A stretch of 64,000 bases of DNA from Stictocephala bisonia. Taxonomy: Eukaryota > Arthropoda > Insecta > Hemiptera > Membracidae. Location of the stretch: the NCBI GenBank assembly GCA_035578905.1, contig JAQJVL010000306.1, positions 786,501-850,500 on the forward strand, in the 5' to 3' direction. The notes beneath the pieces were generated by a model that had not been told where the DNA came from, did not search any database, and saw only the letters and a program-made list of their open reading frames with translations. Below are positions 1 to 12,573 of the stretch, one piece after another. Numbering within the stretch: position 1 is the stretch's first letter; each line of letters opens with the position of its first letter. A program made the translations under genes and the position numbers.

Positions 1-3000
1 ATCAGTAGGTCAGATGTCTTTTTTTTAGGGTGAACTTTAAAAAGTATAAAAAACTGCAGATCAGACTATTGATTTAGTAGAAATTCCAAATTGACATATT
101 ATAGTAAGTCAATCTAAAATTCATTGAGACTAAATACCTGCCTTACGAATGCTTACAAGATATTTACAAAATTAGTTTCACCATAAACTGAATGTTTTAT
201 TTTACTTATTTATTTTATTTTCATGCTCCAATACATGTAATGACCCAATTACATTGAGGCAGTTCAATTACATTATCTTTCTTGTGGGAGGTTTACAGCA
301 TAATCACCCAACTAAACCTATGTCTATATAAAGTCTTATCACCAGGCAACAAATATCAATTCTAACAATTAATCAAAACAAACAACGATATAAATATAAT
401 AAATAGTACGATGAGAAAAAAAAGATACATACATATATATATGTACACACACAATAATGATCTAGACTTTGAAAAGCACATTTTACATTAAATATATGAA
501 AAAATAGAAGGCAAAACATTTTTGCGGAAAATAAATTATGTAGTTAATGTGCCATAGCATGTAAATTACAAAAAAACTGTGGTAAAATCAACTACATATC
601 CCATAAGCACTTGTAAGACCAGTAGTCTTTGATGAAATTGAAAGTTAGATTGTTGTTAATAATGTCATAACACACCAAAATTTCAACAAGAAGGAGAAGG
701 CACATTGGAGAACACAGAAATCCAACTGTGGTGGAACTCTGTATACTTTGGAATATGATATTTTGGTCCACCAAGCAAGCAATGCCTTAACATTAACATT
801 CTACCTCCCAGCTACAAAGCATGCGTTTATTTATTTTCATCGGTAACCACCATTTACAAAATTGATAATCATATACAATGGTATTTTATACATTAATATT
901 TGTAGTATGAACAATAATAATAACTAACAGACAAATATAATAATAAAAAAATACAATAACAATATAATTAAGCCTTCACGAGCTTTTATTATATTCTTTA
1001 TATTTATTTTTTATTATTATATTTATATTCTTAATGTAAGCATACATGAAACTTGGTTGAGTCACTACTAAATTTTTTACCAATTTATAATATTATGTTC
1101 AAAATTAACTATTATATGCAAACTGAACTAATATTTGGCTGACAATTTTTTTTAGTTTTTCCAAAAATAATACTTGCAAATATACACGTCATTAGCTCTA
1201 AAGGAAATTGCTTACTTTAGAGCTTGTTCTACTAAAATCAGTTGTTAGGTAAGTTTGAAATAAAATAATAATTAGCTGTTAATTTCACTTGATTGTATAA
1301 TCTAATAACTAAACATGATATTACAAGGGAATTCAAGCATATTTCCCTTTAATATGATATGCCTCAAAGCTGACTTCAGAATGCATGTGAGGCTTTTTCT
1401 GGCAGAATTTGCAAAAGTAAACAACTAAACTACATACATAAAATAAACAGAACAAATCAGGTCGGAGAGGGTAGGGACGGGGGAGTCAGCAATAGTATTG
1501 GTGAAGGGTGTAGTATGACTAATAACGAATTGCGTGTGACCTTGGGAGGCAGGTATTCCCTGCCTCAACAAACAAACTCAAATTTCATGACAAGTATTCC
1601 CAGCAAACGCTCGTTGAGCTAAAAAAAGTGTTTTTTTATGGCACACCGCTCGATCGGAGAAAAATCTTTGTGTATAAAATCAGCATATATGCTCGCGAAG
1701 GGTTATGGGTATGTAATATAAGGTTTTTATAAATATAAGGTAGCAACAATCTATCTATAAGGTAGTAATCTATAAAATAATACAATAAATAACAATGAAA
1801 TAGAAATATAAACCAACAAAGTAACTTTATTTAAACATCAAAAACAATAAATTACAAAAAATCAATTAATAGTAACAAAGATAAGAAATAACAACAATAA
1901 TTTAATATCAATTTAGGGTAATTAATGATTTCATGTTTGTAGTAAATTAGTCGGAGGCAAAAGAAGTTAGCTGAGTCTCCTTCTAAACGACAATGCAGGC
2001 GTGGCGAAGAAGTCCAGTCATCTCGCTTCCAGTTCGGAGCAGTCTCGAGATACGGGTGCTGTACAAATGGTAAGTAGGCATAAATCTACGTTGGAAGATG
2101 GACCTACGTAGAAGATGAATTTACGTAACATCAATGCCTCTTTAGATAGACGGGCAGTACAAGGAAACCATTTATGATCATGTACAGCAACATAGCATTA
2201 AGGAACTTCCTCCATAGAGAGGGGCTGCAGTCCATACGAGGCCTCCAGATAAGCTACAGAAAAGTATATTCCAAGAAAAGTGAATCCCAATTTGGTACCA
2301 AGCCTCATAATCGGACTTGGATTCTGTTTAACATAGCCAAGTTGGAAAGAAGACCAAATTGCAGATCCATATTAAAAATGGGGCATACAAGAGTTTTATA
2401 CAAAGTCACCATTATAATTGGCGAGTTAAAATCTCTGCTCAACCTCATGATGAAACCAAGCAGTGCATTGGCTCTTGATGCTACACTACAAAGATGGTCT
2501 TCAGGACTCAGAGGTATTCAGGCTAACCAAGGTCACGAATCTTGCAAACTCTCTGAAGTACAGAACCATCAACGTTGTAATTGAACTCAAAGAAACTTCT
2601 GCCACAAGTAAAAGTGATGACCTGACATTTGGATGTATTTAGTTCCATTGCATTTGAGCGCACATAAAAAGGCTTGAGCTGATGTATTGAACGAATGAGG
2701 CTGTTGACTTACTTTTGACAAAAAGATATTGTGACAATACGATTTTTAATTTCTTAGTCAGAGGTACACAATATACTCAATAATGAATTCTCCTTTGGTC
2801 ATAGGCCTACAACTGACTGCTTGTTTTTGTAATTTAAAATTCCAACTACATTAAATTGACTGAAGAGCACCCATAGAAAAACCGAATATCTAATATGGCT
2901 TTCAAACTAAAATATACCTACAAGTTTCAGCACAAGCATATAGCGGATCTGCGCCAGTCCTCTTAATAACAAAGCTGAAGGCAATTTAGAACAGATTGAT

Positions 3001-3062
3001 TCATTTACATTCCCATAAGTAGCCCTTATCCGAAATATATACATTTTTTTGACACAAGTTCA
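1..3062. other. AT-rich upstream stretch, no gene recognised
   Basis: No reading frame here resembles a known family. T-rich blocks near 195-235 and 825-845 look like the 3' ends of minus-strand LINEs but carry no coding remnant. Two pockets are richer in GC (about 1440-1700 and 1950-2170). An open frame of 136 codons at 2174-2584 has no motif I can name, and nearby frames are equally unconvincing. Confidence 0.4.
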
Positions 3063-3070
3063 CTAAAGTC

Positions 3071-3831
3071 GGTAATTATGCACTTTCTTGCCACCTCTGA
3101 AAATACGATTTCATGTTGAAAAAGTGGTGAAATATGAGTTTATATCTCTTGAGGAGTTTGATTTCATCCGCGGAAAACTGGTTTTTCCCGAAAAATCGAA
3201 AAACTAGTTTTTTATCTGATAGTGAAAAAAACCAACTTTTTTAAAAATCTTTATTTTTCGACAAATTTTTTTATGCTGAACACAAATATATAACTGGTTT
3301 TGTGGTAAAATTATTTTTTCAGCTCGAAAAAATGCATTTTTTACTGACATTACCTAATTTATCCTAATTGTCTATTTTCTCAACAAAAATTCGTATTTTG
3401 CATTAAATTCGAGTGTTTGGCCTCCATGACGGCCGTCACTCCGGCGAGAATATAGGTGAATTCGGTTTTTGTGATTAATAGTTGTTGCATATAATGATCG
3501 TGTAATGGCCGCTAATCGCGATCTGTCGCGATAGTAGTTTTTCCGTTGTTTCTCGAGAAATATTTGTAATAGACCAAAATAGTTTTCAAATTTGTATTCA
3601 GCACAAATAACACATCAAAATAAAAAAGATGATTAAAATACCATTTAAATTAACGGAAATATGACAAAAATACTAAAAGTTGTGAGATTGGTTTTTTCTA
3701 ATTTTTCGGTAAAATACGTTATTTCCACGGAATAAAAAGCATACATATCTCGTGAAAATACAGGCAATTCTAGACCCATTTCAAGCAAAATGTTCCAAAT
3801 TGGTTTGGTGGCAAGAAAGTGCATAATTACC
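3071..3831. mobile_element. MITE with 25-bp terminal inverted repeats and 8-bp target duplication
   Basis: The ends are perfect inverted repeats of 25 bp that begin GGTAATTATGCACTTTCTTG. The 8-mer CTAAAGTC flanks the element directly on both sides (3063-3070 and 3832-3839). The 761-bp interior has no coding capacity, so this is a non-autonomous DNA transposon. An 8-bp duplication fits hAT, P or Merlin superfamilies. The GG start argues mildly for a Merlin-like family over a typical hAT (CAG start), but that assignment is inference. Confidence 0.85.
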
Positions 3832-3839
3832 CTAAAGTC

Positions 3840-5391
3840 TTTTCACCTTGAACTTGAAGTAAGCCTAGGACTACACATAAAGCATTAAGCCAAGGCTGTT
3901 TACTTACTAAACAAGTTTAATGCAGCCCTATGTATTTATAAAATGACTATTGTTTGTTAATATGAAACATATAGGCTTATCTAAAAATGATATGTAATTT
4001 AAACATAGTTGGTCAAACAGTCAAAACTTACCATATCAAAGAGTTGACGTTCCATATTAACAAGGAAATATTGCTTTTTACTTTTATTGTGATGAACTTA
4101 AAGAACTTCAAAGGAATATAAATTTTAAAATTAAACGTACAAACACTAAATGTTTACGGAATCTTACGCATACTGATACTATTACAACAGTAACAAACCC
4201 TGCGAAATTGTAATTAACTGGATAAAGAAATAAAGTCGTCAATAGTGAATTAGATTTAGAATGTAAGTTAAGTTCAATATTAAAATTCTACAATAGAATT
4301 TATGAACACTACTAATAGCATCTGGATCTAATGCTCTTATTGAGCAAGCGATCTGAAGCTGAATTGGTGGGAGTAAGGAGAGCTGACGATGATACAATCA
4401 GATGATCAACATCAACTGAATATCATGCATGACCAACTTCACTAAAGGTGGTATATTTTTGCGTTTTGACAATATGCAATATGTACTGTATAAACAACAG
4501 CCCCCAGTACATCTTACATAGTAGAAAATAGCCTGGCACAGTCACCTGTCGACTCCACATTTTCTGGCGTCGAGTCATTTTCAAATAATTATTTTCTTTC
4601 CTTATGTTGTCTTTCGTTTTCCACACATTGTCTTTCTAGTCAACTATTCAGTATTGCATTCTGTAATACTTTGTCATGGCCTAATGAAGATAGATAATTT
4701 GAATACAGGGATACTTACTTACTTGATTCCTCCATTGATGACCAGCGTAGCTGGATAGATGACGTCAAAATATTTTTAAAACAAAAAATTGAATTATCTT
4801 TACTAAATAAACAAAACAAAATAAATACGTAAGATAAAACAGGCGGTGGCTAGACATTTTTGAGGTCGACATTTCAGAATAATTCCTCAAGGCTATTAAA
4901 AGCTTTTTTGTGATCGTTGTTGTTGGTAGATTTGTTTATCCTTTTGTTCTCTTTTGTCTTGCATTGTTCTTCATGATACCATAGACCTTCTATTATACCA
5001 TAATGTATAATAGAACGTCTATGCTCTTGTATAGTTAACTTTAAAAACTATTTTTAATTATTAAGAAGGTAGATTGGTTGATTTAGTACTACGCTTTAAG
5101 GCGTCATGGATATTTTCAAAGCCTAGAACAAAGAAAAAATTATAACCAAAACTTACTTTAAAAAGTTGATAAAATGTTATTACATTGTAATTTATGAATT
5201 ACGGAATTTCTGTGTGTGGTTTTTTGACTAGGTTAGTTAAAAAAACAATAACTATGTATTCGTGTTACCTGGCTTAAGTGTTTACTATGTTTTGTTCCTG
5301 AAAATATAAGTGGGCTTTGTTTGTTTGTGGTGCAATGTTATGACTGTTTATTTATCATTTTATGACAGTTCTATCAAATTAGTTTACAATA
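3840..5391 (+). other. Region upstream of MED25, including presumed promoter and 5' leader
   Basis: This stretch holds no coding sequence I recognise. It ends at the MED25 start codon. No clear TATA box stands out, so the transcription start cannot be placed from sequence alone. A strong hairpin lies at 4980-5023. The 5' leader probably lies within the last few hundred bases, but a further upstream non-coding exon cannot be excluded. Confidence 0.35.
4980..5023. repeat. Hairpin-forming inverted repeat upstream of MED25
   Basis: Two 19-nt arms (4980-4998 and 5005-5023) are reverse complements except for one mismatch, with a 6-nt loop. The arms begin CATAGAC and end TATTATAC. It could be a miniature transposon core or a small-RNA-like hairpin. 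Confidence 0.7.
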
Positions 5392-5513
5392 ATGGTTGTT
5401 GGAACTATTGATCATGCTGTCCAAGCTGATATAATTTTTGTAATTGAGGGAACAGCAATAAATGGTGCTTATATGAATGATTTGAAGTCGAACTATATCA
5501 TTCCTACTTTAGA
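5392..5513 (+). CDS. MED25: MED25 exon 1 (residues 1-41)
   Basis: Encodes the N-terminus and first strand of the VWA domain, with [19 protein letters not shown] at residues 13-31. As in other MED25 proteins, the canonical DxSxS metal site is replaced by EGTA. The ATG has A at -3 and G at +4, a good start context. The donor GTAAGT follows position 5513, leaving phase 2; reading on gives an in-frame TAA, so splicing here is required. The 6.3-kb intron that follows is full of transposon debris. Confidence 0.92.
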
Positions 5514-8500
5514 GTAAGTACTAAAATAGGCTAGTCGTAGGATAAGGTTGAACATTGGCCCATAGGATAATGTCTAGGTTAAAAAAGAAAGTAAATATGC
5601 ACTCTCCAGATGTCCTTGTAATTCTACATATCGCACCCCCGCTAAACAGTGGCACAACTCAAAAAGGTCATATTTTCAGGAGAGCCGGAAAACTAAAAGT
5701 GCGTTATTTTAATCCATTATAATGAAGAAACTACCCATCAAAATCGAACGATATGTATTTTTTATACAACAAAATGTATCTGAGGATTTACTAGTAAATT
5801 TATAATTTTAAAAAAGTTGGCACTTAGTGTTAAAAATATAGTTTTAAAAATTTTATTTTGAGTTGTGCCACTTTTTTGTGAACCGACTTGTGTATTTTCT
5901 TAAGTTTAGTCACTCTTTAGGTGGGTTAATAAATTCATCAAAACCATATTTATAAGGTAAAGCAGAACTTTAATTGAGAATAAAAATGAAATTATAAAAG
6001 TAACAAATTCAAAAGTGATGGAAATAATTCATTATGAAGTAATAACTAATAATTATTCAAGGTTACTAAAATATTGAAAAAGGTTACATAGATTTAAAAG
6101 TATAAACACTAAGTTTTGGTACAAATAATTATTAAAATCATTCTAGCAGTTGGGTACTAAAATAAGTACAAAGGTGACATTAAAGTGTTCCTACATTCAT
6201 GACCATTAAAGTGTTCCTACACAAACCCTTCTGCAAATTATTATAAAAGTCCTTGTAGTAGTAATAAAATAATGAAAAAGTTGACACACATTTAAAAGTG
6301 ACAACACTAAACTTTGCTATAATTATTATAAAAATCCTTGTAGTATTTGTGTTCTAAAATAATAAAAAAATATTACAATAACTAAATAGTACCAACACCA
6401 AAATTTTTAAAAATTATTATAAAAGTCCTTTTAGTAGTTAATTACAAAAAAAATTGAAAAGGATTACACAGATTAATGAGTACCACTAAACCTTTCTAGG
6501 AATTATTATAAAAGTCCTTGTAGTAGTTAGGTACTAAATTAGCGGTTACTAAACTCATTAGGTCAGCTTTTTTCCTTGCCGCAATATCCAACTTTTGTGT
6601 GTAGGCCTTTTCGAGTGTAACATTTTCTAAGGTTGTCTTATTACGTCGTTTTATCTTGATTCTCACAATTTCTTCTTTGAACTCTGTTTCAACATATGAA
6701 TCCTTATAAAGTATTTTATTTGGATTTCCTTTTTCAATTCTAATGATGTGGGTTTTGGTTAGCTTCATGTGGTGGTCTTCTTGTCCTTCTTCCTCATTGT
6801 CTTTTTTTGCTATTGTTGATACAAATCCACAGTCATCATACATTCTTTTTAAGTCAAGAAAATCTTCATGACACATTTCTTTGACCTTGTAAGGTGGTCC
6901 ATTTTTTTAGCTGTTCGTATTGTTGTGAAATACTGAGAAGGTACATAAATTGGGCCAGATTTAAGCACCTTTTTCGTTTCTTTCTCAATCACTGAGTGCG
7001 CATTGTCTCCCTCGTTCTGGGTGTGCCCCTTTATTAAGAACTTATGCGTGATGGCTTTGATTGGTAGCTTTGTCACGGCAAACATGTACATCCCTATCAT
7101 ATACTTATTTTTTTGTTGTCCCCCGCAATTGTCTGAGTACAGCACTACTTCTAAGTCTGGATCATTTACAGCTTTTGATATGTCTTCTAAATATTTTAAA
7201 ACACACGTTACTATTTCATTTACTCCTTGATTTCCCTCACCTTCATACCATGCATAGCAAAAGACTTGTTTAGTTTTCAGTTCAACGATTGTAAAATTTA
7301 TACAGTTCAACTTTGATTTGTAATAAAACTGAGATGTTTCCCCTTTTGGTACCGGAAACACCGCTTGTAAATCGTAACAGGCAACAAAAAATTTGGCATT
7401 TACTTTAGCTTTATCTTCTTCCTTGCTAATACGAGACAGTTCCTTCTCTCTAATATGCAAGTTGTACTTGTCTCTAATTTTAGCTTTGTCTTCTTCCGAT
7501 GACAGGTTATAGCTCGTGCAAAAATCGCACTGGTCCTTCTTAGGGGTAAAAAAAGATAGATTGAACTCGTAATTAAAAATTCTACTATACACTACGAGGT
7601 TTGCAAATGGTTTATTGCATTCTTCTCCTTGTATGTTGATAATATCAAAGACACCATCAATTTTCCTCTTGATGCCATCATAACCTAAAAAGGAACATGT
7701 ACTTTAAAAAATTGTTTACAGATCCTAAAATAGATCACTTAACAACCATTAAATATACATACCAGACCAACGCCCAAAAACATTTCATAGCCCTAAAGAC
7801 CAGTAAATTGAAACTTGTTTGACTATAGAATTGAATCAGTTACACAACTTGAAATTAAGTTGCCATAAAACATATAATTGTCACGGAAGCACTGCTCCAA
7901 AGTCTGCTAAATAGTTTGACGACACAGCAGACGTTACTGTCAACAAAACAACTTAAAAAATTTCAATTTACGTAAAAAATTACGCTTTACTATAACAAGC
8001 GTATAACATGTTACAAGTAATGAAAATTACATATTATTTACAAGAATAGTGGCACAACTCAAAAAGTATTACTTATGAACTTTCCTTATAACTGTGTCTT
8101 TAACAAGAAAAGTGACACAACTCATATAATGGTAACCCAAAAGTTTGGGGCCAGCTTGTAGACTATTTTTCGAAATGATAACTAGGCCTATTGCAAATAG
8201 CATATTTTCTTTCTTCAAGCCAGCATCAGACAAACTAGAAGGAAAGGAAATAATCTCTATTCAAACAGCTAAACAAGCTGCATAATAGTGTTAATATAAT
8301 AGTACATTTGGTCAAAAACATATTATTGGCTATTTAAAAATACTTAAAATTAAAATAACCTTAAATAATACTGACAGATAGTTTTAATCCGGTAGCGAAT
8401 TGTAAAGCCTGGAACCACTACACACCAAACAAATCATTTAACAGAAACATTCAGTGTCAAGCAAAGAGAGTAGATTATTAAACAAAATTTACCATCACAC

Positions 8501-11500
8501 ATTTTGTTAGCATGCATTAAGTTTAGAACAAGAACTCAGTCAACACTTGATATTTTCCTCTTCAGTTGTAGTAAAGTCCCATTGAAGAAATCAAATCTAT
8601 GGATTCTGGGAATAGGATTATGGAAAACGTAGTTTGTTGAGCAGAAACTGTGACCAAAGAGAATTGGAAGTCTGGACTGTCTGGGTACCTGAATGTCTAT
8701 CAATGCAAGGATTTCCGGGCAGTTTATATCACCATTTAACACTTTAAATAGAAATGACATATCCACAACTTGTCTTCTCAACAGTGGAGCCCAAAGCAGC
8801 ACCCATCATCATCATCAATCGGTACGTTGTTGTAACCAAAGCCCAGTCTAAATCCCACAGTTCTCAGGAAATGTGTCTGGATCATCTCAATCTTTGCAAT
8901 ATGGTTGTTTTGGTATGGGTTCCATATCAAGATGCTATACTCCAAAATTGGTTTAACCAGAGTGACATATAGTGATCTTAAAGAATTTATAATGATGCCC
9001 ATACTGTTGGATCTCAAAACAAATCCTAGTACGGTACCTTGAAGCTTTGTTGCAAATAGTGACGATGTACAATTTGGGGTTGAGGTCTGAGGACAATAGG
9101 ACTCGAAGACCTCGGATGGAGGATCTACATGGTCTTATTTTTAAACTTGCAAGGAGAAACATCCAACTTGATTTTGGCGCTCCTCAACGGCTCAAAGTTT
9201 ATTTACCATTCAATCCTTACAAATGTAATATGCAATTACTTGTAAAAACATTATTTATCACGATATAGTATAATAAAAATTCCTAAATATATTTCTATGA
9301 TTTATTTTTTCATTAGAATATATTTATATAAATAAATATTAAAAACAAATAAATAAAATATAATTTTTGCTATGCCGATTTCATATTTTGTTACTGTGAA
9401 TTTTTCCTATTTCAATATAATTTACATTTTCTTGTAGTAAAAAGATTGTTGTTATAAACTATGTGTAATGAAAAACTATTAAAAAGTAGATTTTTACCTT
9501 GTTTTTTGGATATTTCAGTGTAATTTTTTATTTCTGCAGTGAAACTTGATTTTTATCGCCTAAACCTAAAATATAACAATATGTTTTTGGCGAAAAGATT
9601 TTTTTCTATAAATGTTGTTTACTGCATAATAATAATTTTTTTATTTATTTTACATCAAATTTATAAAAACAAATATGAAAATTACCAATAAAATGTTTTT
9701 AGTTTTGGTCTTTCACAAAACCAAAAAATTTTAAAAATATAATTTTTATTATTTTGAGAAATCTAATATGTGTTCTTATTTTGCAATAAATTTATCACAT
9801 TTTGGTTTTCTTGGAATTATTCAAAAAAATGTATCATCCTTCAAAAGGGTTCAAAGTTTGAAATGTTGATAAACAATTTTCAAGTTTTTTTAATTTTCAA
9901 GATTATAAATACTTAAAATTGAAATATCCGAACTATGGTTACTCTAATATAAAGTACAGTTTCTAAGAAGAAACACACTTTTTTTATTTTACATCTAATT
10001 GATGTTTAGTATTTTGAATGATTTTTAAAAAAATAGGCTGCAAAGTGCAAAAATGTATAGGGGAGGGGAGATGGGTACTGTTTTTTTATGTTATTTTTTT
10101 AAGTATTTTTTTTCACTCTATCTACACCAGAGGCATTTTACTTTGTGTACTTATACGTTGTTAAGGGACAACGGTCCAAACCCATTAGCAAAATTCTAAG
10201 TGGACCTCCCGGGATTTGAACCCGTGACCATCTGCATATGAAGAAGACGTGCTAACCACTAGGCTAGCAAGAGGACCAAAATTACTGAACACTAGAAAAT
10301 TGGGTAGAGAAGTGTTTAACAGATCAGATTAGGAGTGGGGGAGAAAATCGAGCCCATTGTTCCTGATCGGTCCTGACTTCTGCCGAACTTTGAAACGTAT
10401 CTGAATAGCTGCATCGTCTGCGTCTGTTGATGATAGTATTCTATTTTTTTAAATTAACATTTAATCGATTAATTATTACAATTAACTAGTTTCAGTTGTA
10501 GAATGTTGAACCTGTGGGCTACTTATATTATGAACTTTGTTTAGTAAAATAAAAACGTGAGTTTGAAATTTGTGCTAGTTTATTGTATGTATTATAGGGT
10601 ATATAGGCTATGTTTACAATATTATTTAAGTTGATAACATTTTTAATGGCTGAATATGTATTTTTTTAATAAACAATTTATTGTAATTACAAAACTTTTA
10701 TAGCTTTATATACATACATTTTGCTGTTTATATTGTTGTTGAAGTACAATATATTACTATTATGTAGTCTTAAACTAATTATTTTTAATCGTTTTTCATC
10801 TAATTTTATTGTTCTAGCCATTTTATATGTTGAATTGTATTTTATGTATATTTTAATATTTTTGTATATTGTAATTTAGTGTAAAAATCTAGACTTTTGT
10901 CCATTATGTGTTTTATGACAATAAAAATTTTGAATCTTGAATCTTTCTATAAGGTTCATTTCAAGTATAAAATAGCAGTTTAGAACTAAAATAGGTCTAG
11001 ACTTTTTCACCAGAATAGAATAATTTTATGAAGGTAATAGTCCTTTCTTTGACGATTTCAATTTTTTCCTGTCTAGTGTTATTAAGTTACTTACTAATGA
11101 TAAAAAATGTATTCCAATTTAGAACATTTATTTATTGTATATATTTTCTTATTGTATACATAACTTACATAAAATTATGTTTACTAAATTTTTCTATTTT
11201 TATTACTATTATATTTATTTTACATTTACTATACAGTAACGATGTGTATATATGTTGTATATTATTTAGAACTAAAATTTAATTTATAGCCTAAGAAATT
11301 GACGATTCTAATGCATTTTGATGTCCTCATGTGCTTCTTCAATAAAAAAATATTTATTTATTTCTAATCATCAATTTTACCGTAGATTTCACCTATTTCA
11401 GTTTCAAAAGAATATCAAAACAACATTGTAAATAAATAATCAAGCGGATGACATATCAAACCAATAAACTTCTGGTAAGTATAATTTTATTATTTAAGCA

Positions 11501-12510
11501 AAAATAATGTACATTAAATCACATACATATTATATTGGTTATGTTTATTTCACAGTACTAGTAATGCAGACGACACTAGTCAAACACGTGCATGGTCGGA
11601 AAGGAAACAGAAATACGCTGGTGCACTCTGAAGGACAAGTAACTCACTACTTCATTTCCCTTCAATCCCCTCCACTTCTCAACTAATCTGTTAAACAGTA
11701 CTCTGCCCAGTTCTTTAATGTTCAGTGGGTACCGTTAGAATTTTTACATTAGCACAGATCTAGGGTTAATGATTGTATATTAATCTTTGGGGTTTGCTTC
11801 AACATTCCACTAGTACTAGCTTGTTTTCTGATTTCAGGTACTTCAGCCAAGGAACAATTGAAGATTATGTGTGTGAAGTGAGTAATACATTCAATATATT
11901 CTTTTTTTTCAACTAAGTTACTTTTATGTTTTTAAATTTTGAAAATAAATTATTTGAAAGGGGCCTTTTCTGATTTAAAAGATTGAAACCTAAATCTGTG
12001 TTTGAAGACATGTGCACAAGTAACTGAAAACAAATCATTATAAATGACTTTAAGAATAAGAATAGTTTTATCGTAAGGACTTGTAACCATCATTAACAAC
12101 GTCGTAACATAGGCAAAATGCCATGTCAATACTATCCTAAAATTCTAAGAAGAAATAGGTAGAAACAGTTATCTTACACATCATGATGAACAACTCATTA
12201 GTTAATTTAATTAAAAAAACCTGTTAGGCCCAGCAATCTAAAGTTGTCTATGAATAAAATGATTGTTAACACGATAAGTTCAAAACAAACAAAAATTCAT
12301 TCCTCTCAATTATTAGCAGGTTAGTATTAACAGGTAGGTTGAATATAGGGTGTTCCATAACAAAAATCAAAGTTGACCACCATTTTCCCAACATTTTCAA
12401 AATTTGAAATATGTAATAATTTTTACTGCCTTCAAAAAGAAGGTACAGAAAGTTTCCCCATTTGAAGTTTTTTTTCAGACTTAGGGTTTCAAAGATCACA
12501 ATGGTGGCCC

Positions 12511-12573
<63 letters not shown>

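Larger units (their letters stand above)
5856..8064 (-). mobile_element. Candidate DNA transposon with 17-bp inverted ends and a DDE-like ORF
   Basis: The 17-mer TTTTGAGTTGTGCCACT at 5856-5872 has its exact reverse complement at 8048-8064. The minus-strand open frame of a DDE-like protein lies between them. Extra copies of the motif lie outside: an 18-bp match to 8049-8066 at 5649-5666, and a variant near 8112-8125, so the true ends could be elsewhere. No convincing target duplication is visible. The boundaries are inference; the motif copies are seen directly. Confidence 0.5.

Noticed and set aside
2174..2584. 136-codon plus-strand open frame
   Set aside because: No motif or family resemblance, other frames over the same stretch look equally protein-like, and no start context or neighbouring exon supports a gene.
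10205..10270. Possible tRNA gene on the minus strand
   Set aside because: A and B boxes are present but the arms do not form a full cloverleaf, and an almost identical copy at 14 kb continues into a common non-tRNA body, so it is a SINE.
11028..11282. 84-codon hydrophobic open frame
   Set aside because: Translation of AT-rich DNA gives Ile/Leu/Phe/Tyr-rich peptides by chance.
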